32,506 bases of DNA from positions 1 through 32,506 of the forward strand of contig MFYT01000075.1 in NCBI GenBank assembly GCA_001789205.1, in the 5' to 3' direction. Positions 1-7,572 of the stretch are shown one piece after another. The stretch is from Candidatus Raymondbacteria bacterium RIFOXYA2_FULL_49_16 (GTDB lineage Bacteria; Fibrobacterota; OXYB2-FULL-49-7; XYB2-FULL-49-35). The translations under genes and the position numbers were made by a program. Positions within the stretch are counted from its first letter, which is position 1, and every line of letters begins with the position of its first letter. The notes under the pieces were generated by a model. It did not search any database. It was not told the DNA's origin and worked only from the letters and a program-made list of their open reading frames with translations.

Positions 1-76
1 TGAAACCATCATGTCAATGAAAATTGGAAATCAGGAAAAAAGACGGTTGAAAAGTGAATTTTTAGAGGTCCCCCAT

Positions 77-99
77 AACCACTTTCAAACAAAGTGGTT
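77..99. terminator. Stem-loop downstream of the C1A peptidase gene
   Basis: AACCACTTT and AAAGTGGTT form a perfect 9-bp stem around a 5-base loop, about 75 bases beyond the stop of the minus-strand peptidase gene. On the plus strand the stem is followed by a short T run; on the minus strand there is no T run. It may be a weak terminator. The rest of 1-173 shows no gene. Confidence 0.35.
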
Positions 100-173
100 T
101 TCTAAGTTAGAATAAAACTGGAATAATGTGAGAATCTACCCCAAATATTTAACAGAAATCAAGGAGGATGTTT

Positions 174-1574
174 TCACTTTCTTATACTTGTTTCGCCACA
201 AAATGGCTCACCGTAGGCAGTATAAGTAAACCTTACTTCTTCTTGCTTGCATGGCCACCATATAGTTCCTACTGTCTCGGATAATTTATACACATATGTC
301 GATAATGTTATTTCCCGGAATATTTGATAGTTTTTCCCCGCTGGAATGTATACAAGTCTACTTGAAGATGCTCCAAAGGGTCCCTTATCGCAATTTGGCG
401 CTGAAGCATCCGTCCCTTTCGTAAGATTATAAGATAGATGGAATTCCATGTCCTTAGGAAGTATTATCTTCCTTGTGACTTTATAACGTATATAGGGCCT
501 GGAAGGACAAGACAAATATGGGAAAATATATTCAAAGGAATGACTCCCAATTTGGGATACACCAGAATAATTTTCATCAATTGACGTATAACCTTCAACG
601 GTGTACCTATTATATCCCGAGGTAGCAGCGTCACACCAGACTGATTTAATTCCATCTGTAAATTTTGATCGATATGAATTAGGAACAAGTCCAATTCCTA
701 CTCCTGTAATTACTCCATCAATAACCATCGGATAGTTCATATTCATTTTACCATACTTTAATCTGAAGATACCATTTCCTCCTTTATGACTCCAATTTCC
801 CCAAGAATTCTGAACAATCCATGATCCACCGTGATCCAAATCATCAAAACCAATAATAAGAACCGAATGGTTTGTAGTATCTGTTGGCGGATCAACATCA
901 ACGTATTCAAGTTCTCCAAAACCATCAAATGTTTGAACACTAATCATAACTGGAAAATAATTTAAGAGGGCTTTTTTTATCGCAACGGTATTGTTCGATA
1001 CTCGCGAAAAATGGGTCACATTAACAAATTCATCCTTATCTATTCGACATATGTTTTGTGTTTGAGGTTCATCATTTAGATACTCTTCTAAAATAATTTT
1101 AGTTCTTTTTGTAATCATATCATTTAACACTTCAGCTCTGTTCTGCCCATCGCAGAAATAAGCATTACACCCCAACAATTGTGAAACCGACAGGCGCATC
1201 GGATAAGGTGAATAACACCACCCTAGATCAAAAATAAGATGTCTTTTCGTGACGTATTCTAACGCCCCAATTACTGAATTAGCTACACATGAGCCACAAG
1301 TACCTTGGAATTTAATATTCGCGTTTCCTTGCAACAAGATATCTCGTAGGTTCCATTTTGTTGTATTTACACTCTCAATCCATGGAAATGTTTTCTTCAA
1401 CTGAGAAGAAAAATCATCCAAATTGTTATATGCGTCAATTTGTTCTTGAGAGTAATTTGGTTCACCAGTACCCTGTGCAATGATTGCATTACTTAAACAA
1501 AACAAGCACAGAATGATACCATTTTTTATCTGTTGACGACGCGTGAATATTACGGAAGAAAACAATAATTTCAT
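174..1574 (-). CDS. Secreted papain-family (C1A) cysteine peptidase
   Basis: A 466-residue protein with an N-terminal hydrophobic segment (about 18-33, ending near AIIAQG) that looks like a signal peptide, so it is probably exported. The papain catalytic set is visible: oxyanion Gln90 and catalytic Cys96 in FQGTCGSCVANS, His236 in TNHSVLIIGFDD and Asn256 in WIVQNSWGNWSHKGGNGIFR. The residue after the catalytic Cys is Val, where papain has Trp. There is no recognisable inhibitory prodomain of usual length between signal and catalytic domain. About 170 residues after the catalytic domain (from about 300) are Cys- and Tyr-containing and unrecognised; they may be a binding or sorting domain. The start ATG has a GGAG-like site upstream on the minus strand. 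The gene is AT-rich compared with the housekeeping cluster and is now separated from the other secreted-protein genes by mobile DNA. Substrate unknown. Confidence 0.9.
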   Translation of the reverse strand: MKLLFSSVIFTRRQQIKNGIILCLFCLSNAIIAQGTGEPNYSQEQIDAYNNLDDFSSQLKKTFPWIESVNTTKWNLRDILLQGNANIKFQGTCGSCVANSVIGALEYVTKRHLIFDLGWCYSPYPMRLSVSQLLGCNAYFCDGQNRAEVLNDMITKRTKIILEEYLNDEPQTQNICRIDKDEFVNVTHFSRVSNNTVAIKKALLNYFPVMISVQTFDGFGELEYVDVDPPTDTTNHSVLIIGFDDLDHGGSWIVQNSWGNWSHKGGNGIFRLKYGKMNMNYPMVIDGVITGVGIGLVPNSYRSKFTDGIKSVWCDAATSGYNRYTVEGYTSIDENYSGVSQIGSHSFEYIFPYLSCPSRPYIRYKVTRKIILPKDMEFHLSYNLTKGTDASAPNCDKGPFGASSSRLVYIPAGKNYQIFREITLSTYVYKLSETVGTIWWPCKQEEVRFTYTAYGEPFCGETSIRK

Positions 1575-1996
1575 CTTAAACTCCAGTTTTCTACAGGCTA
1601 TGGTTTATTACACTTCAAATCAGTTTAACAAATCATCATCTTCATTTTATTCTCCAATCTTTTTCCCATTCTTTCCAAGTACTCTCATCTCTCATCCATT
1701 CCAATGTCACAGACGTTTCCGCTTCTAACTTCTCCATCAAAATCATATTCTAGCACATTTGTATCCGTAGAGGGTCCTACTCCCTGTGGTATTTCTCTCT
1801 TTATAGTAACATAAATTAGGTTCGTTTCTCGCGCTATAATTTCTTTAGTGCGAAGCATTTATTCAGCCAGTTATCCATCGGATTTCCTTATATTCTTGTA
1901 AGAAGAAGCGGGATGGGGAAAGACATTTTCCGTGGATTCCCCCGTCCCGCAACAACCTTCACAATGAATTGCTTCATTGAGAGGTCCCATGCGGCG
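1575..1996. other. Intergenic region between peptidase gene and IS3 element
   Basis: No convincing gene lies in these 422 bases; the only open frame, a 61-codon plus-strand one starting inside the peptidase gene, is low-complexity and has no ribosome binding site. The part next to the peptidase start must hold its promoter, but no clear -35/-10 pair stands out. Two hairpins lie near the IS3 end: a G/C-rich one at 1908-1950 and CAATGAA/TTCATTG around 1963-1979. Confidence 0.6.
1908..1950. repeat. GC-rich imperfect hairpin
   Basis: GCGGGATGGGG at 1908-1918 pairs with CCCCGTCCCGC at 1940-1950 with one mismatch (T/C), across a loop of about 20 bases. It sits about 50 bases left of the IS3 end. 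No T run follows on either side, so it is not a standard terminator. Origin unknown. Confidence 0.45.
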
Positions 1997-2018
1997 CGTT
2001 TTTGAGACAATGTCCGCT
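1997..2018 (+). repeat. IS3 element terminal inverted repeat, left
   Basis: Begins CGTTTTTGAGACAATGTCCG. It matches the reverse complement of 3599-3620 at 18 of 22 positions. Confidence 0.75.
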
Positions 2019-2166
2019 CTTCAGTTAAATTAATCTCGAACGCTCCCTGTTTGCAAGTATTTTATTTGTCCTTATGTCAAAAGAGGCCTCGCCACGAGCC
2101 CTATAATCAACGATCTTCATCCAACCCATGATATTGCATCCCTCCAAAAATCATTCAAACAGGCAT

Positions 2167-3147
2167 TTATGCAGCCAAGCCAAGAACCACGCGATTTTGA
2201 CGAAGCCGTTGCGCACGCGCATTTTCGCACCGTTCTTTCCGAGCTGCCAATATCGCCTTGTCCGCACCTGAATGCCGCTGCGCAGGTGTTACATACCCGA
2301 TCTTTCCATGAAGCCGGACATTGTTGTAAAAATTAAAATAGCTCTCAAAGTATGCAATCCCTGCTCTGTCATCCGTAAATTCCCCCGGATACTGCGGCGC
2401 ACCCTTTGTCGTTGCGAATAATGACTCCACAAAAGGATTGTCGTTCGGTGTCCGTGGTCTGGAGAACTTCTGGCTTATCCCCAGGACCTCAAGCATCTTC
2501 ATGAATGGCTTGGCTTTCATCTGAGCGCCACGATCGTTATAGAGTGAAAGAATCTCAACCTGGTCCTTTGTCAAATGCTCATTTTCAAGGCCCATTTCGA
2601 CCAGCTCCATGCCTTCCTTGTGCGTCATATACCAGCTGACACGGTGGGCGACAACTTTTCGCGAGTATTCATCCATAAGCACATACAAATACAGAAATAC
2701 CCCGCTTACAAGTGTGCGCAGATAGCTGATATCCCAACACCACCGCTGATCCCGTCCGGTAAGTTCCGGACGGTCGGGCTTCCGGCTTTTCCCGGAACGG
2801 TGCGATCTCCCGCTTCTGTCTGTGGTCAACTTTTCAGAACGCATTACACGGTACACGGTGGAGGCGCTCACAGCAATCTGACCACCATCTACTCCTTTGG
2901 CTGTCAAAACACGGTGGGAATCGTCCACATACCGCTCATCCTTAGCTAACGCGACTATCGCTTCCCGTTCCTCAGGAAGAATCGCATGGGGTGCATGTTC
3001 CGGACCAGGCTTGGCATCGGCAAGGTCATCCTTCGTGAACCAGCGTCGGACACGCCGCTCCTCTATCTGGAGCAGCGTGCAGACATCCGTACGCTTAACA
3101 CCCTGGTTTTCGCACTCGGTTATGGTGTCCATCATCGCCTTTTTCAT
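2167..3147 (-). CDS. IS3-family transposase OrfB (DDE integrase domain)
   Basis: A 326-residue catalytic transposase subunit. The N-terminal part (1-120) contains helix-turn-helix-like and HTH_21-like segments (HRVLTAKGVDGGQIAVSAST region). The rve-type integrase core shows the three acidic residues in order: Asp in CWDISYLRT, Asp in LYNDRGAQM and Glu in PFVESLFATTK, followed by the usual IS3 tail YFNFYNNVRLHGKIGYVTPAQ. Read alone it starts at ATG 3147. The frame stays open upstream to the A9 run at 3198-3206, so the working enzyme is probably the OrfAB fusion of about 450 residues made by -1 frameshifting. OrfB alone is then a minor or regulatory product. Confidence 0.9.
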   Translation of the reverse strand: MKKAMMDTITECENQGVKRTDVCTLLQIEERRVRRWFTKDDLADAKPGPEHAPHAILPEEREAIVALAKDERYVDDSHRVLTAKGVDGGQIAVSASTVYRVMRSEKLTTDRSGRSHRSGKSRKPDRPELTGRDQRWCWDISYLRTLVSGVFLYLYVLMDEYSRKVVAHRVSWYMTHKEGMELVEMGLENEHLTKDQVEILSLYNDRGAQMKAKPFMKMLEVLGISQKFSRPRTPNDNPFVESLFATTKGAPQYPGEFTDDRAGIAYFESYFNFYNNVRLHGKIGYVTPAQRHSGADKAILAARKERCENARAQRLRQNRVVLGLAA

Positions 3148-3182
3148 CTCTGCTGATACCCATTTCTCAGTTATCGGACCGA

Positions 3183-3524
3183 TTATTCCCCATTCACTTT
3201 TTTTTTAAGCGCCATGAACTCAACGGTAAACTCGGCAAGAGCCTTTTCTTTCTTATCATGTTCGCGTTTCATAGCCTCGAAGACTTCGAGAGGGACTTCA
3301 CGAATCTTCTTTTTCCCAGGCCGCATCTGGCTTAACGCCCTGATGCTCGCCTCTCTGGCTACCTCGGCATACCGTTGGACATCATTGGTATAGAGCCCTT
3401 CCCGCCTGAGGATCTCGCCCTTCTTTCCTGGACTGCGCTTTACCTCTTCAAGAATCTGATACCGTTGCTCGCCTGAAAGATGCTTCCGCTTCCGGATCCC
3501 ATCCTGTTGCTGTCCGCTTTCCAT
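3183..3524 (-). CDS. IS3-family transposase OrfA (helix-turn-helix)
   Basis: A 113-residue basic protein, typical of the DNA-binding OrfA of IS3 elements. It has a segment like HTH_8/HTH_29 (QRYQILEEVKRSPGKKGEILRREGLYTNDVQRY) and a C-terminal Lys/Glu-rich stretch (about 85-108) that could form the dimerising coiled coil. The start ATG is preceded by AGGAG at a good distance. The gene ends just past an A9 stretch (LKKK codons) where ribosomes can slip into the orfB frame. Confidence 0.85.
   Translation of the reverse strand: MESGQQQDGIRKRKHLSGEQRYQILEEVKRSPGKKGEILRREGLYTNDVQRYAEVAREASIRALSQMRPGKKKIREVPLEVFEAMKREHDKKEKALAEFTVEFMALKKKVNGE
3198..3206 (-). promoter_or_regulatory. Programmed -1 frameshift site between orfA and orfB
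   Basis: The minus strand reads CTT followed by nine A and then G. Slipping back one base here leaves orfA after ALKKK and continues SEWGIIGPITEKWVSAEMKK into orfB without a stop. An A-run slippery site in this place is the known mechanism for IS3-family OrfAB production. Confidence 0.8.
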
Positions 3525-3598
3525 AGAGTGCTCCTGTTTCTCCGCCCACCTGTTACTTCTCTGGTTACCCTATAAACTTAGCTTAATTGATCCGGGAA

Positions 3599-3620
3599 AG
3601 CGGACACGATCTCAGAAACG
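3599..3620 (-). repeat. IS3 element terminal inverted repeat, right
   Basis: The plus strand reads AGCGGACACGATCTCAGAAA onward. It pairs with 1997-2018 (18/22). It ends about 5 bases before the first repeat of the adjacent transposon. Confidence 0.75.
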
Positions 3621-3625
3621 GGGTC

Positions 3626-3722
3626 TTAAATCCCGCCTATTTTTCTCAGAAATCTGCTGATTAATTCCGCGCTTTTTTCTTAATCTGGGAACATTGTTGT
3701 AAAAAATATTGAGAAAAAAGCG
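3626..3722. repeat. Left-end repeated boxes of the AAA-ATPase transposon
   Basis: Three related boxes lie between the transposon edge and its first gene: AATCCCGCCTATTTTTCT (from 3629), TTAATTCCGCGCTTTTTTCT (3661-3680) and, inverted, AGAAAAAAGCGGGTG (3712-3726). The second and third also form an 11-bp perfect inverted repeat (3670-3680 with 3712-3722). Arrays of boxes at an end resemble transposase-binding sites of Tn7/Mu-like elements. The promoter of the transposon genes probably overlaps them. Confidence 0.5.
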
Positions 3723-3795
3723 GGTGACATTTTAGTTTCTTTCCTCTCATGACTACTTTGAGCGGTGGTTTTTGAGAAGAAAGGAGGACATAAGC

Positions 3796-4362
3796 ATGTC
3801 ACCCGTGAATAAATTAACAAACAGCAAGCTTGGAAGCAAAGGAAATCTTTCATGCCCAAACTGCCCGTATTGCGGGTTTGGCCGGTGCTGGAAACACGGC
3901 ACCTATGAACGTAAAGGCTTCCATCGTCTCCCTGGGGAACAACAGCACGGGACAGAGACTGTTCAACGATATCTGTGCCTGAACCCTCCGTGTGAACATA
4001 CATTCTCGAAGTTGCCGGAGGAGGTCTTGCCCTATTGCCGGTTTTACTTGAGCGGTCTGTTGCGTATTGTTCATGATTTGACTGACGGGAGAACTGCCTA
4101 CTGGATATCGAAGTATCGGTGGCATCTTCCCCTGCGGGTCATTCTCCGCGCTGTCGGACTGATCAAAATGGTGACGCCTTGGCTTGGGCGACTGCATCGG
4201 GAAGCCGCCGGGATGATAGCAACAGGGTTTCAAGGAGCGATCCAGGCAGTGCGGAAGACCATGTCCTGGTTCTCGTTTACCCGCCACTGGTTCCACGGTT
4301 TTTACCCCTGCCGCTCCGGGCATATCTTCAACCCACACAATTTGGGCATTAAACGCTGCTGA
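3796..4362 (+). CDS. Zinc-ribbon protein of the transposon (DUF6431-like)
   Basis: 188 residues from ATG 3796, chosen because AAGGAGG (3781-3787) sits 8 bases ahead; a longer TTG start at 3772 has no such site. The N-terminal third has a zinc-ribbon pattern: CPNCPYCGFGRC, then RYLCLNPPCEHTFSKLPEEVLPYCRF, similar to the DNA-binding ribbons of IS1/ISXO2-type proteins. The rest is basic and Trp-rich, with a possible helix-turn-helix around the LPLRVILRAVG segment. It precedes the transposase gene by about 60 bases and is probably cotranscribed with it. Assignment to DUF6431 is from memory of that family. A role in end binding or target choice, as for the zinc-finger TniQ/TnsD proteins, is inference only. 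Confidence 0.65.
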   Translation: MSPVNKLTNSKLGSKGNLSCPNCPYCGFGRCWKHGTYERKGFHRLPGEQQHGTETVQRYLCLNPPCEHTFSKLPEEVLPYCRFYLSGLLRIVHDLTDGRTAYWISKYRWHLPLRVILRAVGLIKMVTPWLGRLHREAAGMIATGFQGAIQAVRKTMSWFSFTRHWFHGFYPCRSGHIFNPHNLGIKRC

Positions 4363-4422
4363 TGGGAGTTTTTACTTTATCTCCGATGGTTTTTTCACCA
4401 AAAAGCATGAGGAGGTAAGGTG

Positions 4423-5204
4423 ATGACAAACTTTTCGAGACTCCCGGACGACCTGGGGCTGTGGCGCTTTGGCATCATTGCGCCCTTGCTGCACCGCCAT
4501 GAGGATTCTCCGCCCTTGTACCGGGAATTGTGCGCTTTGGCGCAGCGCATCTACTACACACCCGACGGACAGGAGAAAAAGCTTTCCGCCGACACTCTGC
4601 GCTTGTGGCTCTGGCGTTACAAGAACCTGGGATTGGCAGGCCTGCGCAACAAACAAAGGAAAGATCATGGCGGGACAAAGATACCAGAACCGCTGCGGAA
4701 TGGATTGACGCTGCAAAGGAAGGAGCACCCTCTTTTCACAGTCAAGCGCCTGCTTGATGAACTGCTGCAGAAGGGTATGTGGGACGGCCGTAAACCCAGC
4801 CGTACGGCCATGTATCGCTTCGCTGCCGCGCAAGGATTGAATCGCAACACCCAAGAAGAACCCCAAAGCGTCAAGCCTTTTGAATTCGCCCACTTCGGCG
4901 ACCTCTGGAGTGCTGACTTTCTCCATGGACCTGCGGTCAAAGAGGGCCTCTATGAAAGAAAGGCTTATCTTCACGCCATTATCGACGATGCCACACGCTA
5001 TATCGTGGCAGCAACCTTTCATCTGGCAGAGGACACGGAAAGTCTCCTGGGTGACCTGATGATGGCAATAAGAAGGTTCGGCGTCCCCAGGCGCTTTTAC
5101 ACTGATAACGGCCCTGCGTTCCGCAGCTATCATCTCCGCTTGGTTGCAGCTAAATTGCGTGTTGCCCTGCCCCATACGCCGCCCTACAAACCGCAAGGCC
5201 GCGG
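4423..5204 (+). pseudogene. DDE transposase, 5' part (interrupted by the RIT element)
   Basis: The first 260 codons of an rve-type transposase. ATG 4423 is preferred over GTG 4420 because GGAGGT (4411-4416) is then 6 bases away. It has a helix-turn-helix region (about 40-140, including LSADTLRLWLWRYKNLGLAGL) and two catalytic Asp: Asp165 in LWSADFLHGP and Asp228 in FYTDNGPAF. The frame runs into the inserted element at CCGCGG (5199-5204) and ends at a stop inside its terminal repeat (about 5229), adding YGELIVM. The catalytic Glu is in the 3' part, 3.5 kb away. Joining codon 260 to base 8713 restores GRGKIERLF, with exactly 35 residues between Asp228 and Glu264. The truncated product should be catalytically dead. 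Confidence 0.9.
5199..5204 (+). repeat. CCGCGG flanking the RIT element, left copy
   Basis: CCGCGG occurs here and again at 8709-8714, on either side of the inserted element. Keeping only one copy restores the transposase frame. The sequence is itself palindromic. It may be a target duplication or a recombination core. Confidence 0.7.
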
Positions 5205-5233
5205 TTATGGAGAGTTAATAGTTATGTAGAGTC
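5203..5233 (+). repeat. RIT element left terminal inverted repeat
   Basis: A 31-bp sequence starting GGTTATGGAGAGTTAATAG and matching the reverse complement of 8654-8684 at 30 of 31 bases. It contains two direct boxes, GTTATGGAGAGTT (5204-5216) and GTTATGTAGAGTC (5221-5233), 17 bases apart, probably recombinase-binding units. Confidence 0.85.
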
Positions 5234-5251
5234 AGCCCTATTATGCCTTGC

Positions 5252-5276
5252 AAATCAACGTATTGTCTGTTGATTT
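5252..5276. repeat. Inverted repeat with 9-base spacer inside the RIT left end
   Basis: AAATCAAC (5252-5259) and GTTGATTT (5269-5276) are perfect inverted arms around GTATTGTCT. The geometry is like a small tyrosine-recombinase site or an operator. It lies between the terminal repeat and ritA. Confidence 0.5.
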
Positions 5277-5292
5277 ACTCTTCATAATCCTT

Positions 5293-5330
5293 CAATCTTA
5301 ATGTGGTAGATTTAACCATTAACAAGATTG
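5293..5330 (+). promoter_or_regulatory. Hairpin directly in front of the ritA ribosome binding site
   Basis: CAATCTT (5293-5299) pairs with AAGATTG (5324-5330), and an inner stem (AATG, GGT with ACC, ATTAA) continues with small bulges. The ribosome site GGAGG (5331-5335) follows with no gap, then GTG at 5341. The fold could lower or time recombinase translation. Folding was judged by eye. Confidence 0.45.
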
Positions 5331-5340
5331 GAGGAAGACA

Positions 5341-6600
5341 GTGAAAGAAAAACCATTCCCAGTAGGCGACATTATTAAAGCAGTCCGCGCAGAACTTTTC
5401 CGCGTTCAATACAAAGAGCAAAGGATAAATCTTTATAGCTCCATTTGGGAAACCCTTGAAGGGTACATGAGTAAAAGGAACTTGAAGGTCTTTGATATGA
5501 AGATTGGTCTTCGTTTTTTAGAAGAAGAATATGGAATTACCGTATTTAAGCATCTGACTTCTTTGAACGGAATAAAAGTAAGGGCGATTAATATGCTTGG
5601 GGAGTATCAGTTGCACGGCATCATACTTTCCAAGAAAGTAACTATTGATAAAGAATATACTCCTGTAGTCAATAAAGCATTTAATGGTTTTGTTGCATCG
5701 AGAAGGCAGTACGGCATATCAGAAAAAACACTACAATCGAACGAATGCTATTTGAGAAGTTTTTCTGAACATCTATCGAAAAAGAAATTAGGCAATATTT
5801 CCGATTTGGATACCAGTCACATTTTAGGTTTTATAAATACTTTGGCTGGAAAATCAAATGCTACAGTTTACTGTACGCTTGGAGCCTTGAGAGCGCTACT
5901 CCGTTATTTGCATGAAGATAAAATCCTGAAGAAAGATTTCACCTCTATTGTGCCTAAGATCAAGATTGATAAAACTTCAAGGATACCGTCCGCATACAAT
6001 AAGCAGGAGGTGCAGAGATTGCTGGACAGCATTGATCGCGGGAGTCCTAAAGGAAGACGCGATTATGCCATATTACTTTTAGCCGCAAGGCTTGGGATGC
6101 GGGCGAGCGACATATGCGCGTTGTCATTTAAAAACATCAAATGGGAGCATAATGAGATAGAATTTATACAAAGAAAAACAAAGGGTAAAACCATATTACC
6201 CCTGTTGCCGGAAGTTGGTTCAGCTATAATTGATTACTTGAAAAATGGTCGGCCGACAATGAAATGCGACACCATTTTTGTGCGTCATACTTGTCCTATT
6301 ACACCTTTGATGCCGCCCACGCTTCATAGCATTGTATGGCAATATTTGCAACTGGCAGGAATCAAGGTGCCTGACGGAAAGAAGCATGGCCCGCATGCGC
6401 TTCGGCATAGTCTTGCAAGTGCTCTTTTAGAAGAGAATACTCCGTTACCAGTTATTTCTGAGGTTCTGGGACATACAAACACAGATACCACCTCAATCTA
6501 TTTGAAAATTGATGTAAACCATTTGCGGCATTGCGCATTGGACATCTCAGCGTTTGAATGGAACAAGACAGAGCAAGGAGGAGCAGTTCATGTACTCTAA
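5341..6600 (+). CDS. ritA: RIT tyrosine recombinase A
   Basis: A 419-residue tyrosine site-specific recombinase. An N-terminal region (about 1-100) precedes a SAM-like core-binding domain (about 110-210). The catalytic domain shows the first Arg in ARLGMRASDICALSF, then HALRHSLASALLEE (His-x-x-Arg), LGHTNTDTTSIYLK with the last His and the nucleophilic Tyr. The start is GTG with GGAGG 5 bases ahead. It is the first of three overlapping recombinase genes and overlaps ritB by 10 bases, which suggests translational coupling. In RIT elements the three proteins are presumed to act together on the element ends; the division of labour is not established. Confidence 0.9.
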   Translation: MKEKPFPVGDIIKAVRAELFRVQYKEQRINLYSSIWETLEGYMSKRNLKVFDMKIGLRFLEEEYGITVFKHLTSLNGIKVRAINMLGEYQLHGIILSKKVTIDKEYTPVVNKAFNGFVASRRQYGISEKTLQSNECYLRSFSEHLSKKKLGNISDLDTSHILGFINTLAGKSNATVYCTLGALRALLRYLHEDKILKKDFTSIVPKIKIDKTSRIPSAYNKQEVQRLLDSIDRGSPKGRRDYAILLLAARLGMRASDICALSFKNIKWEHNEIEFIQRKTKGKTILPLLPEVGSAIIDYLKNGRPTMKCDTIFVRHTCPITPLMPPTLHSIVWQYLQLAGIKVPDGKKHGPHALRHSLASALLEENTPLPVISEVLGHTNTDTTSIYLKIDVNHLRHCALDISAFEWNKTEQGGAVHVL

Positions 6601-7572
6601 ACCATATAACTTTGAAGGCTTTGTCGGAAAATTCAAGAAATTGCTGATTCAATTTGTTAGCCTGAAACAATCGTTGGGTTTTAAGTATGCTACGGAGGGC
6701 GACATTTTAAAGCGATTTTCTATATTTACGATGAAGCATAAAATAAAAAACCATGCTCTTACAAAAGAAATCGTTGATGGTTGGACAGAAAAAAGACCGA
6801 TGGAGCAAGGGCGTACATGGGAAAACCGAACCCATACGCTAGGGCAGTTCGCCAAGTACCTAAACGATCTTGGATATGATGCATATATTCCGGTTTGCAG
6901 GGTAAAAGTCGATCGGCTTTCATATGTGCGTACATTTTTAGTACTGAAGAACTGCAACGATTTTTCACTGAATGCGAAAACATTAAACATCATCCGCTCT
7001 CCTACAAACACTTGTTTCTCCCGGCTATTTATCGGTTGCTATATGGATGTGGACTCAGGATATCTGAAGCGGTCGCTCTAAAACTCAGGGATGTGGACTT
7101 GAACCATGGAATTATAACCATTCGTGGTTCCAAGTTCGACAAAGATAGACTAATCCCTATGTCACCCTCTTTAGTTATGTATATGAAATCATATTTCCTG
7201 AAAGTCCACGCAACATCCATCCCGGTAAATTATTTCTTTTTAAAAAGAGACAGAACCGCTATTGCTGCTAATACGGTATATAAAAACTTCCGGAAGATAC
7301 TATGGAAAAGCGGCACCTCTCATGGAGGAAAAGGGAGAGGTCCGCGGTTGCACGATTTTCGTCATACCTTTGCCGTTCATTCCCTGAATCAAATGGTACA
7401 GAAAAAGGTAGAGCTTTACTGCGCCTTACCTATTCTTTCAACTTATTTAGGCCATGCCTCGATAGCGGCAACAGAAAGATACGTGAGATTAACAGCAGAG
7501 GTCTATCCGGAAATCCTCAGTACGGTTAGCGCGACCTGCGCCTACATTTTTCCGGAGGTAAAGATAAAATGA
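6591..7572 (+). pseudogene. ritB: RIT tyrosine recombinase B, frameshifted
   Basis: Two overlapping frames together give one recombinase of about 327 residues. The first starts at ATG 6591 (GGAGGAG a few bases ahead) and holds the core-binding domain up to DAYIPV. The second continues from about 6895 with LQGKSRSAFICAYIFSTEELQRFF and all catalytic residues: Arg in LYGCGLRISEAVAL, LHDFRHTFAVHSL (His-x-x-Arg), LGHASIAATERYVRL (His and Tyr). One missing T in the GTTTG stretch at 6893-6897 explains the break. As read, the first frame ends at 7081 without a catalytic domain. It could be a real mutation, a sequencing error or, less likely, a programmed +1 shift. It overlaps ritA and ritC. Confidence 0.85.

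Larger units (their letters stand above)
1997..3620 (-). mobile_element. IS3-family insertion sequence
   Basis: About 1.62 kb bounded by 22-bp imperfect inverted repeats (1997-2018 and 3599-3620, 18/22 matching) and carrying overlapping-frame orfA and orfB on the minus strand, the typical IS3 layout. If the real tips follow the family's TG...CA rule, the element would be 2003-3614. I could not find a convincing target-site duplication. Its right end lies only a few bases from the first repeat of the neighbouring AAA-ATPase transposon. Both orfs look intact, so the copy may still be active. Confidence 0.85.

Noticed and set aside
1908-1950. GC-rich hairpin as a standard terminator
   Set aside because: No T run on either strand and a loop of about 20 bases; kept only as an unexplained hairpin.
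1985-3632. Target-site duplication of the IS3 element
   Set aside because: Bases next to both possible tips were compared and no 3-5 base direct repeat was convincing.
3850-4338. 162-codon minus-strand frame opposite the zinc-ribbon gene
   Set aside because: The plus-strand gene has an ideal ribosome site and a zinc-ribbon pattern; the opposite frame shows nothing recognisable.
4372-5196. 274-codon open frame on the minus strand opposite the DDE transposase
   Set aside because: It is antisense to a transposase with clear catalytic motifs, has no recognisable domain and no good ribosome site; a frame shadow.
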